DNA of 64,000 bases. Origin: Niabella pedocola (lineage in GTDB: Bacteria > Bacteroidota > Bacteroidia > Chitinophagales > Chitinophagaceae). A program made the position numbers and the translations under genes. Below are positions 54,083-62,528 of this stretch, in pieces (the stretch's first letter is position 1; each line of letters begins with the position of its first letter). The stretch is from contig NZ_JAJNEC010000007.1 in the NCBI RefSeq assembly GCF_021044425.1, positions 62,001-126,000 on the forward strand, read 5' to 3'. The notes under the pieces are model-generated. The model ran no database searches. It saw only the letters and a program-made list of their open reading frames with translations, and was not told where the DNA came from.

Positions 54083-55345
54083 TTATTTACCAAATACTTT
54101 TTCGATGTCATCTGCAGATACACCCAATACTTTTTGTGCGATGGCATTCAGTGCGGCTTTATCGCCGGTAAAATGATATACACTGTGCTTATGTGTTTGT
54201 GTAGCTCCCGGCTTCAGAAAGGCTGCCGGGGATACACTTTCAATTTCATAGAACGGTCCCATCTGTTTTCCGTCGGCCAACGGTCCGTCGTTGTAGGCAT
54301 TCATTGCATCGCCGCTAAACGGCGCCCGGTCTGTACGCCATTCCTGGTTTAAATATTTCCCTGCGGGATCGATGTCGTATTTTACGATGGTAAGTACATT
54401 GCCAATGGCATCATAGCTGCCGGCCACATCTTTTACTCGTGCCGGCGGAATGCCCAGTTTACCGCGTGATTTACCATCTGCTTTAAAATACAACAGCCCA
54501 TTGCTGTACCGGATGCGGTCTTTTGCGATCTCTCCGAAATAATCGGTAGTGGCTACTTTTCCGGTGGCATTGTCCTGGTAGGGAATCACGATGGTACAGG
54601 CCTCGGAGGGCATAAACATATCCAGGTTCCACATACAGGGAGCACCGGTCTTTTCATCCCAGGCCGTGGTTCCGCTGTTGGTGATACTGTTTACGGTTTT
54701 AAAGGCAACCGATTTAACACCCGAGCTTAATGACAGTCCGAGGTCTGATGCGATTGCCGTCGCCCCGATCAGCGATACCTGCCGCACCGCTTTTAATTGC
54801 AGGGCCGTGCCGGTATAGTTTTGCAGGTTCATGACTTTGCTCATGGAAACGGACGCCGCGTCAGCGCCATCCAGCGTCCAGGGTTCTGTGTCAATGGGTG
54901 CGGGCGTTTTCCAGTTTGTAAATTCCATTTTTGTACCCGGCTTAAAGTACAGGGAGAATACGCCTCCCTCAGGACCCAGCCACAAGCGGTCTTCTCCGCC
55001 ATAGGCATTCATATGTGCATCTTCAGGGCCTTCAAATGCTTTATAATTAACCCATCCGAAGCTCTTACCCAACAGTCCGTCTGCAGTAGAGGTGAACACC
55101 TTGGCCTGATAACGGGGCGAAACAATGACCTGACTGGCACCGTCAGTGCTTTTCAGCACAATGAGCCCGCTGTCCTTTTGCTGGAGGAACTGCGCATCAT
55201 ACCCAAAGCTTCCCGGAGTGTGGTTTTCCATAACTGTATTGGTTTTTGTTGAGTCGGCCGCAGCCCCCGGCGCTTTTGTGTCGCTATTGCAAGATACCAG
55301 CACAGCGGTGGCGGCTATCACAGAAAGTGTATTTTTTATCTTCAT
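54083..55345 (-). CDS. DUF6786-like lipoprotein, putative sugar-binding or mutarotase-like fold
   Basis: 420 residues. Lipoprotein signal MKIKNTLSVIAATAVLVSC. Sequence landmarks: QVIVSPRYQAKVFTSTADGLLGKSFGWVNY, YGGEDRLWLGPEGGVFSLYF, APIDTEPW and SPAAFLKPGATQTHKHSVYHF. This matches my memory of DUF6786, a Bacteroidota family with a galactose-mutarotase-like beta-sandwich; the GGEDRLWLGPEGG segment suggests a carbohydrate site. No activity is known to me. Gene order GH172-DUF6786-FucI-FucP suggests it handles the released sugar in the periplasm, perhaps as an anomer-converting or binding protein. Confidence 0.68.
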   Translation of the reverse strand: MKIKNTLSVIAATAVLVSCNSDTKAPGAAADSTKTNTVMENHTPGSFGYDAQFLQQKDSGLIVLKSTDGASQVIVSPRYQAKVFTSTADGLLGKSFGWVNYKAFEGPEDAHMNAYGGEDRLWLGPEGGVFSLYFKPGTKMEFTNWKTPAPIDTEPWTLDGADAASVSMSKVMNLQNYTGTALQLKAVRQVSLIGATAIASDLGLSLSSGVKSVAFKTVNSITNSGTTAWDEKTGAPCMWNLDMFMPSEACTIVIPYQDNATGKVATTDYFGEIAKDRIRYSNGLLYFKADGKSRGKLGIPPARVKDVAGSYDAIGNVLTIVKYDIDPAGKYLNQEWRTDRAPFSGDAMNAYNDGPLADGKQMGPFYEIESVSPAAFLKPGATQTHKHSVYHFTGDKAALNAIAQKVLGVSADDIEKVFGK

Positions 55346-55511
55346 GTGTTTGTTTTTTGTTGAGGAACAGCTGTCGAATAACGAAAGGAAGCAGTAAAAA
55401 CGTTGACGGTAGAATGTACGTTATCGGGTTATATCGTTCAGCTTCCGGTACCCGGTTTTAAGAAGCGGATAACTAAGAACGGCAGATTGATAGCCGTCTC
55501 TCCCTTCCGCT

Positions 55512-56678
55512 TTAATTCACTTCCAGTATATCCATCTCCGGTAGTTTAGGGAACTTTTTATGCGGCTCGGTCTGGTACCAATAAGCCACCGTTATAATAT
55601 CGGAGTGCTGTGGCAGGTAACGCCCACCCGATTTCCATCCCAGGTCCTGTATAGTTACCTTCAGCTCCTTATCGAACCGGATGGGATCCATAATATGCCA
55701 GCGGTACATACCAAAGCGCATCTGCGAACCGTAAAGCCCGTCGGGCTTTAGTACCTGGTGCAATCCGGCATAGGCGGTTGAGAACTCCTGGTACTGCCGG
55801 GTCCGTTTGTTTTCGAAATTATACGAACCACAGAAATAATCCTCAGTACCGGTACCTACGATGGTTGCATAATCATCATCACCATCCATAAAGAATTTGA
55901 TCTCTCCTTCGCCCCACCAGCCATTGTTTGTAACGCCAATGCCCATATAAGTGCCTACATACTGGCCTTTTCCTTTTACCCCATCCAGGATGGTGTGCAG
56001 GGAGCCCATATTCGGTTTGCTGCGGCGGTACTGTGCATGAAAATAGCCTTCATCTGGACCTACATCGGTAAGGGTGTAATCTACCTGGTAATACAAGCGC
56101 ATCGGCTGGGTATCGAGGTTCTGCATGGTGATCTTACAATTCTTACGGAACGGCATTTTCCAGTAGCTGTTGAAGGCGCTGCCCGGGTTTACCGTCATTG
56201 CCAGGGAATTCAGCGGAGAAAATTCATTCCACCCGATGCCGAAGAACGGGCCTACGGGGCTTTCGATCGAAGGATCCGATTCCCCATCATAATAAACCCT
56301 GAATATTGAAAAATTAAAATTCCCGGTTGGGGTCATCCAGATATGCTGTACGGCTCCCGGACCGGCGATATCCGCCATCGTAAAGGTTTCGCCCGGTTCG
56401 ATGATGATAAAGGGATTTACCTTCCAACCCTTTCCAAGATCGCGCGCCTCATTCGCCGCATTGGCAATGTTGCGCTTTCCTTTATCCCGCACCGGATCCG
56501 CCATCCCCCCTTTTCCTTTTTCACCGGTAAAGTTCTCCGGGCTGATAGAACGGGTTTTTGCATCTGAAAGACGCGACAGGTTTCCCAGGCTCATATTAAG
56601 CCCGTTAAATTTTTCCTGCTGGGCAAAGCCGTAGCAAAATGCAATTACAGATAAGAACAGGAGTCCAATTTTTTTCAT
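55512..56678 (-). CDS. DUF2961 protein, GH172-type putative exo-alpha-D-arabinofuranosidase
   Basis: About 388 residues from ATG 56,678 (MKKIGLLFLSVIAFCYGFAQ, signal peptide); the ATG/TTG further upstream would place the operator inside the gene. DUF2961 landmarks: IWMTPTGNFNFSIFRVYYDGESDPSIESPVGPFFG, YWKMPFRKNCKITMQN, WWGEGEIKFFMDGDDDYATIVGTGTEDYFCGSYNF. The Glu residues of GEGE and GTGTED fit the two catalytic acids of GH172. Known GH172 enzymes release alpha-D-arabinofuranose or act on difructose anhydride. First gene of a probable unit with DUF6786, FucI and FucP; a LacI-type operator lies 41 bases upstream. Confidence 0.88.
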   Translation of the reverse strand: MKKIGLLFLSVIAFCYGFAQQEKFNGLNMSLGNLSRLSDAKTRSISPENFTGEKGKGGMADPVRDKGKRNIANAANEARDLGKGWKVNPFIIIEPGETFTMADIAGPGAVQHIWMTPTGNFNFSIFRVYYDGESDPSIESPVGPFFGIGWNEFSPLNSLAMTVNPGSAFNSYWKMPFRKNCKITMQNLDTQPMRLYYQVDYTLTDVGPDEGYFHAQYRRSKPNMGSLHTILDGVKGKGQYVGTYMGIGVTNNGWWGEGEIKFFMDGDDDYATIVGTGTEDYFCGSYNFENKRTRQYQEFSTAYAGLHQVLKPDGLYGSQMRFGMYRWHIMDPIRFDKELKVTIQDLGWKSGGRYLPQHSDIITVAYWYQTEPHKKFPKLPEMDILEVN

Positions 56679-56697
56679 ACAGACATTTTTTAATGAA

Positions 56698-56705
56698 CAA
56701 TCGTA
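56698..56705 (-). promoter_or_regulatory. Possible -7 promoter element for the GH172 gene
   Basis: TACGATTG on the minus strand, one mismatch to TAnnTTTG, 20 bases upstream of the ATG. The operator begins 15 bases further upstream, again covering the -33 region, as at the SusC promoters. Confidence 0.4.
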
Positions 56706-56717
56706 AAAATAGAAAAA

Positions 56718-56733
56718 GCTTATACGTTTAAGC
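56718..56733. promoter_or_regulatory. LacI-type operator, GH172 (56,678) unit
   Basis: GCTTATACGTTTAAGC, the most symmetrical of the seven sites (GCTTAtAC / GTTTAAGC around the central CG). It suggests that the full consensus is GCTTAAWCGTTTAAGC. Confidence 0.75.
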
Positions 56734-56818
56734 AAAAATAATAAGTTTCTTTATAATCACAAATTTATTCTTCCGGCGCAGGGGCTTTCCCTAATTGCCG
56801 CCTTATCAACCGGAGGTC

Positions 56819-57862
56819 TTACAAGCCCCGCGTTGTACGCCGGCTGCTGCTTTCGCCTTTTATGATCACCGAAGGAACCGTGATTTTAGTGTATTTTTTG
56901 CTGCGGGAATCAATGGATTGCATCAGCGACTGCACCGCATTTTCGCTGATAGACTGAAGATTTTGTTTTATATAGGTAATGGAGGAATAGAAAAAATCAA
57001 ACACATCGCTTTCGTCAAAACTGATCACCCCCAGGTCCTGCGGCACTTTAATGCCCCGTGCATGGATCACTTTCAGCGACTGCACGGAGATACTGTTGGT
57101 GGCAAAAACAAGAGCGTCTACGGCTCGCCCTTTTGCATCCAGAAAGCCGTCCAGCGCAGCGGCAACATGCTCCTTATAATTGCCATAAGGTACCTTCGCC
57201 ATCCATTTCGAATTGAACTTAATGCCGCTGTCTTTTAAGGCGTCCTTGTAGCCGGCAATACGGTCCATCATATGCGTCAGCGTTGTATCATAAGCAATAA
57301 TACCGGGCTTTTTATACCCGTTCCGGATCAGCAGTTTAACCGCATTGTACATTGCATCATGATTGTCTGTAACCACCGCATTGGTTTCAATTTCGCTAAA
57401 TCCACGGTCCATTAACACAAACGGAACGCCCTTGTTCCGGAGCTCCTCGATCTGCGCCTGCGATCCGGCTACCGGGGTAATGATCAACCCATCCACCTGG
57501 CGGTTCAGGAAGGTATTGATCAGGTTCTGTGATTTTTCCAGTTGTTCATCACTGCTGCCAAACAGTACTGTGTATCCCCGCTTCTGGGCTTCCAGTTCGA
57601 TGATGCGGGCCAGCATTGCAAAAAACGGGTTGGAGATATCTGCCACAATAAGGCCAAGGGTATGTGTTTTTCCAAATTTCAGCCCCCGCGCGATCAGGTT
57701 CGGCTGGTAGTTCATTTCCGCTGCCACTTTTTTTATCCGCTTTGCTGCCGCCTCCCCCACCCGGGCTTCCTTCTCCTTGCCATTGAGCACATAAGATACC
57801 AGGGCGGTAGATACACCTACTTTTTGCGCGATATCTTTCAACGATACACGTTTCTTTATCAT
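56819..57862 (-). CDS. LacI family transcriptional regulator, probable controller of this locus
   Basis: 347 residues. The N-terminal helix-turn-helix VSLKDIAQKVGVSTALVSYVLNGKEK and hinge helix YQPNLIARGLKFGKT are canonical; the ARxL hinge inserts leucines at a central CG, agreeing with the CG-centred operators nearby. The periplasmic-binding-like effector domain (TLGLIVADISNPFFAMLARIIE; VDGLIITPV; VPFVLMDRG; LGVISFDESD) binds a sugar or derivative. It is the only LacI-type gene in the window and sits between the two GH172 genes; no operator is seen before itself, so it seems not to be autoregulated by that site. Effector unknown; D-arabinose, D-ribulose or an arabinan oligomer are candidates. 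Confidence 0.95.
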   Translation of the reverse strand: MIKKRVSLKDIAQKVGVSTALVSYVLNGKEKEARVGEAAAKRIKKVAAEMNYQPNLIARGLKFGKTHTLGLIVADISNPFFAMLARIIELEAQKRGYTVLFGSSDEQLEKSQNLINTFLNRQVDGLIITPVAGSQAQIEELRNKGVPFVLMDRGFSEIETNAVVTDNHDAMYNAVKLLIRNGYKKPGIIAYDTTLTHMMDRIAGYKDALKDSGIKFNSKWMAKVPYGNYKEHVAAALDGFLDAKGRAVDALVFATNSISVQSLKVIHARGIKVPQDLGVISFDESDVFDFFYSSITYIKQNLQSISENAVQSLMQSIDSRSKKYTKITVPSVIIKGESSSRRTTRGL

Positions 57863-58206
57863 GAACCTCTTTTATTGAATGATCATTTGCCGATGTTCCA
57901 TAACTCCATTTCTCATAAGAACAGTCGATTATTACCTAAATTACAAAAATTGGAATTATTGACTGAATAAAATATTTTCTGCGTTGTTTATTTTCAGATT
58001 TTTGAATTCCTGTCCTGTGGGCACCACCTTCTATCACACCGCTCCGACTGCAAACCCGCCCCTGTAGCAACGTCCGGATGCTGCTTGCCCTTATTCCTCC
58101 TGCAACCCGCACCATTACCCCTACGCGCTTTACAACTGCCGTTCTGATCCGCCGGCAGCCGGATTGCGTAGCCCCCGGGGTTCGTGCACACTCCTCCGGC
58201 GGATCA
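57863..58206. other. 344-base gap with GC-rich inverted repeat
   Basis: The AT-rich half (57,863-58,010) is promoter space for the LacI gene. The GC-rich half ends with a perfect 11-bp inverted repeat TGATCCGCCGG (58,145-58,155) / CCGGCGGATCA (58,196-58,206), directly after the stop of the larger GH172 gene. No T-run follows, so it is a stability or REP-like element rather than a classical terminator. No gene supported. Confidence 0.45.
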
Positions 58207-60138
58207 CTACTCCTGCTTTTCTTTTACTAACTGCACCCGGTCAAATTCCAGCACGGGCTGCGGATCATTCGTCCGGAAGAGCAGGTTCACCGGTATGGAC
58301 CTGTCGGTTATTACGATTTCGCCAACCAGCAGGTCTGCCGGTGCCTCCTTCACGTTAACCGGTACCGCTTTCCAGTCCCCGGCGCTTACCGCATCCGCAA
58401 TACGCACTTCCAGGTGAGCCGGGGCCTGCTTCAGCTGGTGCAGGAATACCCGGTATGTTCCCGGTGGCACTTCGGTTACATTTATATTCAGGCTTGCGTT
58501 TTCCTTCCCAACCAATGTGGCCACATCCCGCCGGAGCTGCAGGTTACCATTGTAGGTCAGGTGCCGCATCAGGCGGGTATAAAACGTAATGGTGTCTGGT
58601 ATATATAACCGCGTATGTTCATTGTCCGGGATCATGGAACGGGCAATGGCGTGGTCTGCAAAATACAGCGCTACAGAAGTATACTGTACCGGCCGGTTGT
58701 TATTTACCGGCCCGTGTTCTATGGTATGTTCTATGCTTTTATAGAACGGCATTTTATCCATTAAAAAGAACCGGTACCCCCCAGTGCGGCCCAGGGGCAG
58801 CGAATAATCCAAACAGCCGCTCAATGGTGCACCCAACCGTTCTACCCAGCCTCCCGGCTGCGCATACCAGCCGCCATTAAAATAATCTTCGGAGCCGGTG
58901 CCATGTGCCGTCATGCTTCCATCAATGGCGGTATAATCATCTCCTTCAAAGAATTCAGTGAAATTGGTACAATCCGTAGCCTGCCCTTGCAGCAGGGTTC
59001 CGATATAATGTCCGCGCCCGTTGCCTTCCAAAAAAACATAGGGCGCTCCTTCCGGGGGGCGTTCATTTTTCCAGTAAGCATAGAAGCGGCCTTCTGTTGC
59101 AGCATTCCGTTGTTCCTTCGAGTAATAGATGGTAACGGAAAGATCAACCGGTTTCAGTGCTGCATCCCCGCCCCGGTAGACTAGTTCAATGGTAGCTTCC
59201 CGGTCGAAGGGCATCGGAATATAACTATATGCCTTTGCACTGGTGGCACCCAGCAGCAGGCTTTCCATCGACCGGGAGCCATAGGCAAATCCAAAGAAAT
59301 CCGCCACAGGAACCAGCACCGCCGGCACCGCATCTCCATCCCAGCGGATCCTCAGGTCCAGTTGCTTCCAGCTACCGCTGAAAGCCGCAGCCGGTTTCAG
59401 CTCGATACCCAGGATCCTTCCTCCCTGCCGGAAGGTGGCCGCCACACCGGTCTTTCCCGGCGCAAGTGTTATTGTTTTTGTGAGTGAAGCGGGAGCTGCG
59501 GCATAAAAATTCCGGATATCGCGGTCTGGGTTGTTCCACAGGGCAACGACCTTTTTGAGTGCTGCCGCACTACCGGATATAGCTGCTTTTTGAAAGCTGC
59601 GTACCTGGTATCGCTGGTCATAGGTACGGTACTGGATCTGGTGAAACAGGATCTTTGCACCACGGAACACGATCTTGCAACGTTTGCTATACGGTATCGG
59701 AACATAGCTGTAAAAACCGCCCACTTTATGCGCAGCCAATGGCGCCAGGAAAGGCGGCACGGTTCCGTTAAAAAGATCCCGGAATTTAACCGACAGCCCC
59801 GGCCGGGTATTTCCATCAAAATAAAAATCGAGCGTGTCATCGGTAGGCGTGGGTGTCCAGATCCGTTCGATGACTCCCTGCCCCTGCTGATCAAAGATCA
59901 CCAGGCCGCCCGGTTCCTTTCGCAGGTAAGAGTACTTTCCGCCAAAACCGTCGTCATTACCGCCTGTGGTATCATAGGACGACACCTGCTTTACCAGGGT
60001 ACCATCCAGGTAACGGGGCAACACTTTCAGATCTGAAAGACGGGCCGATTCGGTTGCGAAGGTTACCGGAATCTGTGCGCACAGGGCTGTGATCATCCCC
60101 GGAATGCATATCAGCAAATAACACACTATACGTTTCAT
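58207..60138 (-). CDS. Large DUF2961 protein, GH172-type, with C-terminal extension
   Basis: 643 residues, secreted (MKRIVCYLLICIPGMITALCAQ). N-terminal jelly roll IERIWTPTPTDDTLDFYFDGNTRPGLSV and GFYSYVPIPYSKRCKIVFRG. The core continues with FLEGNGRGHYIGTLLQG, FTEFFEGDDYTAIDGSMTAHGTGSEDYFNGG (Glu in FFEGDD and GTGSED as candidate catalytic pair) and YRFFLMDKMPFYKSIEHTIEHG. The last ~130 residues are an additional beta domain (YRVFLHQLKQAPAHLEVRIADAV). It is longer than the other GH172 gene product and only distantly similar, so linkage specificity may differ. The operator overlaps its leader. Confidence 0.86.
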   Translation of the reverse strand: MKRIVCYLLICIPGMITALCAQIPVTFATESARLSDLKVLPRYLDGTLVKQVSSYDTTGGNDDGFGGKYSYLRKEPGGLVIFDQQGQGVIERIWTPTPTDDTLDFYFDGNTRPGLSVKFRDLFNGTVPPFLAPLAAHKVGGFYSYVPIPYSKRCKIVFRGAKILFHQIQYRTYDQRYQVRSFQKAAISGSAAALKKVVALWNNPDRDIRNFYAAAPASLTKTITLAPGKTGVAATFRQGGRILGIELKPAAAFSGSWKQLDLRIRWDGDAVPAVLVPVADFFGFAYGSRSMESLLLGATSAKAYSYIPMPFDREATIELVYRGGDAALKPVDLSVTIYYSKEQRNAATEGRFYAYWKNERPPEGAPYVFLEGNGRGHYIGTLLQGQATDCTNFTEFFEGDDYTAIDGSMTAHGTGSEDYFNGGWYAQPGGWVERLGAPLSGCLDYSLPLGRTGGYRFFLMDKMPFYKSIEHTIEHGPVNNNRPVQYTSVALYFADHAIARSMIPDNEHTRLYIPDTITFYTRLMRHLTYNGNLQLRRDVATLVGKENASLNINVTEVPPGTYRVFLHQLKQAPAHLEVRIADAVSAGDWKAVPVNVKEAPADLLVGEIVITDRSIPVNLLFRTNDPQPVLEFDRVQLVKEKQE

Positions 60139-60145
60139 ACGCTGT

Positions 60146-60161
60146 ACTTAATCGTTAAAGC
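60146..60161. promoter_or_regulatory. LacI-type operator, larger GH172 gene
   Basis: TACTTAATCGTTAAAG, with core TTAATCGTTAAA at 60,148-60,159. One half is shifted relative to the consensus, so it is the weakest of the seven sites. It lies 9 bases before the ATG, like the aquaporin-operon site. Confidence 0.6.
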
Positions 60162-60253
60162 AAAAATAGATACAAGCGTTGTATTTACCAAAGATTTCCG
60201 GCTGGCGGGTCCGGGACGCGGCATCTTTTGCGGGAACGACCGTTTTTTCCGGT

Positions 60254-62413
60254 TTACAATTGTATACGAGCCTGTATGCCCCTGCTGTCGTTTTCGAACT
60301 GCAGCAGCAAGGTATTTGAGGCTGCATCCCAATCGTTCTTTATTAACCGGGCTGGGGTACCATCACGGGTAAGCGTTATTGTTTTGGGGCTTGCAGGCAG
60401 GTAAATACGCATTGCATTCATGGTGCCGGTGGGACTCTTTAGCAGGAAGGTATACAGCCCCTGCCGGTACCGTTCTTCATAGGCGCGCCCGGCCGCAGCC
60501 AGGATCAGCGGGTTTTTATTTTTTATCGTTTTCAGGTCGTATAAAAAGGCCTGCTGCCCGGGCTGCAGTTCCTTCTGCGTGAGCACCGGCAGCTCCGGAT
60601 CGAAAAGATCTACAAGCGGTCCCTTCAGCAGCAACGGTTTTTTATCATCGTTTTCATCCAACGCAGCCGCTATAATATAGGGGCCCCGCTTTAAAATGAA
60701 ATGATTTTTTTCTTCCAGTGTGCCGGCTCCTGAACGGGCGTAGGCTTTTTTTACCAATGCCAGGAACGCTGTATCCCGCCCCGGTTCCAATACAAGTTCT
60801 TTCGGATCCATGCGGGTAACCACCACCCAGCCGTTACCGGTTTTTACAAATCCCGGCTGCCCTTCGCTGAAATGAAACAGCCGGAACAGGTCTTCCGACG
60901 GAGTTTTATAGCTAAGCCCGTTGCTGTTCCACCATTCGCTTACCGATTGAAACGGATCGTTATCGCGCCCGTAATAAAGCAGTATGCCACCCGAACGTAC
61001 CCACCTGTTTAACACCTGGTGGTACTGCTGCGATAAGGGTTTCATATTAGCATAGCTCATGATCAATACCCGGATATCCTTCAGTACATGGGCCTGTTCC
61101 AGGTTTTCCATATGCACCGTTTCCACCGGAATGCCCTTCTTCAGCAATGGCAGGGCCATTCCATAAAAATTGGAAAGCTGCGGATCTTCGTATCCGGCAT
61201 GCGTGGGAAAGCGCTGGAACATCATCGAGTTGGAAACCAGCACACCGATTCCATGACTGCCGCTGATCTTATTGGACGACAACGGCATTGTATTAAGTGC
61301 GTTTACCATTACCTGCATCTGGGTGGCGTAGGCTTTGGAAATGGGCTGTCGTACGCTATCGTTTTCCAGCTTAAAACGCCCCTGATAAATGCGGTTAGGC
61401 CAGGGCATTACCTCATAGTTGGCCACTGTTGGATACAGCAGTTGTGCAGTAAATGTAGCCTGGTAATTCTTTTTATAATCGTCCCAGGTACGGGGCCAGT
61501 CTTCAATAGGGTCCGTAAGAAAGAACATTTTTTTACCGGCAGGCGCGGTCATGGATACCATGGATCCATATTCGAGGAATGCATTTTCAAATACCCGCTC
61601 CTTTTTCACGCCGTTGTAATATACCGGCTCCCTTGAAGTACCCGTCCACACCTGTGCAATGTATCCATCCATGTCTTTAAGAGACGCCAGACTTGCCTCC
61701 GGACTTACAATGCGCCAGGAAGCGTAGTTCAGCAGCGAGTGTGTAGGCACATAACAGCGCACGACCTTTCCCTGGCTCCTGGCATAGGTTTTTACATAGG
61801 AAAAGGCTTCCTGAAGGGTACGAAGGTATAAATGATACTTGAGCTTGGAAGACAGATAGGTCGCTTCCGGCGATTCGTGCTGCGGTCTCCACGCCGATCC
61901 GTAATACTGCTGCCACTCTTTTTTAAATGCAGTGCTGTAACCGGCTCTTGCCCAAAACTCCGGTTCCTCCAGGTGAATGGCGGTTACGCCCGCATCAATG
62001 GCCCGTTTCAGATGTGTTTTGATGTACCGGAGATAATTTTCGGAAGGCACAATATACGGCACATCCTTTCCATGCCAGATCGTGTCGCCGTTTTGTTGTA
62101 CCTGCCCCTCATCAAAATGGGGTTTCCCATCAAAAGCACCTTTAAAATAATCCTGGTACTGGCCCCAGGCGATGCCGGTCATAAAATGCACCTGGTATCC
62201 CTTATCCCGCCAGCCTTTTACACGCTTTTCAAATGCGCCCCCCGCATCATTGATCCCATATACAATAGCCACATCCGAACGTACATCATAAACTTCATTC
62301 CAGGGGGCGGCGATCTGAAAGGCGGTTTTCTCCTGGGCCTGCACTGCGCTTGGCTGCAATAAGGCCACGAGAAGTATCCATCTCCAAAATCTCTTATGTC
62401 TTTTGATCATCAT
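60254..62413 (-). CDS. Secreted TIM-barrel-like protein with GATase-like domain, putative glycoside hydrolase
   Basis: 719 residues. Signal peptide RFWRWILLVALLQPSAVQAQ. The N-terminal ~330 residues look like a (beta/alpha)8 barrel: VRSDVAIVYGIND, YQVHFMTGIAWGQY, AIDAGVTAIHLEEPEFWARAGY (candidate catalytic EEPE region) and VVRCYVPTHSLLNYASW. Residues about 380-480 resemble the Rossmann/GATase-like 'trimerisation' domain of GH42-type proteins (GIGVLVSNSMMFQRFPTHAGYED; VLIMSYANMKPLSQQYHQVLNRWVRSGGILLYYG). A C-terminal beta domain follows. I cannot name a CAZy family. No operator is seen upstream; it probably follows the DUF1735 gene in one operon. Confidence 0.6.
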   Translation of the reverse strand: MMIKRHKRFWRWILLVALLQPSAVQAQEKTAFQIAAPWNEVYDVRSDVAIVYGINDAGGAFEKRVKGWRDKGYQVHFMTGIAWGQYQDYFKGAFDGKPHFDEGQVQQNGDTIWHGKDVPYIVPSENYLRYIKTHLKRAIDAGVTAIHLEEPEFWARAGYSTAFKKEWQQYYGSAWRPQHESPEATYLSSKLKYHLYLRTLQEAFSYVKTYARSQGKVVRCYVPTHSLLNYASWRIVSPEASLASLKDMDGYIAQVWTGTSREPVYYNGVKKERVFENAFLEYGSMVSMTAPAGKKMFFLTDPIEDWPRTWDDYKKNYQATFTAQLLYPTVANYEVMPWPNRIYQGRFKLENDSVRQPISKAYATQMQVMVNALNTMPLSSNKISGSHGIGVLVSNSMMFQRFPTHAGYEDPQLSNFYGMALPLLKKGIPVETVHMENLEQAHVLKDIRVLIMSYANMKPLSQQYHQVLNRWVRSGGILLYYGRDNDPFQSVSEWWNSNGLSYKTPSEDLFRLFHFSEGQPGFVKTGNGWVVVTRMDPKELVLEPGRDTAFLALVKKAYARSGAGTLEEKNHFILKRGPYIIAAALDENDDKKPLLLKGPLVDLFDPELPVLTQKELQPGQQAFLYDLKTIKNKNPLILAAAGRAYEERYRQGLYTFLLKSPTGTMNAMRIYLPASPKTITLTRDGTPARLIKNDWDAASNTLLLQFENDSRGIQARIQL

Positions 62414-62528
62414 TCACCATTCAAAAAAGGAAAATGCTTTTCTATTATTTACAAGCGAACGGTCGCCGGCAACCTTCAATAAATACGACCCTCATACAGC
62501 CACCTTTTGCCTTCACTTTTTTACCCTG

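Noticed and set aside
58141..58206. tRNA-like GGGGTTCG segment in the gap after the large GH172 gene
   Set aside because: No acceptor stem, anticodon arm or CCA arrangement can be drawn; the bases are better explained by the inverted repeat.
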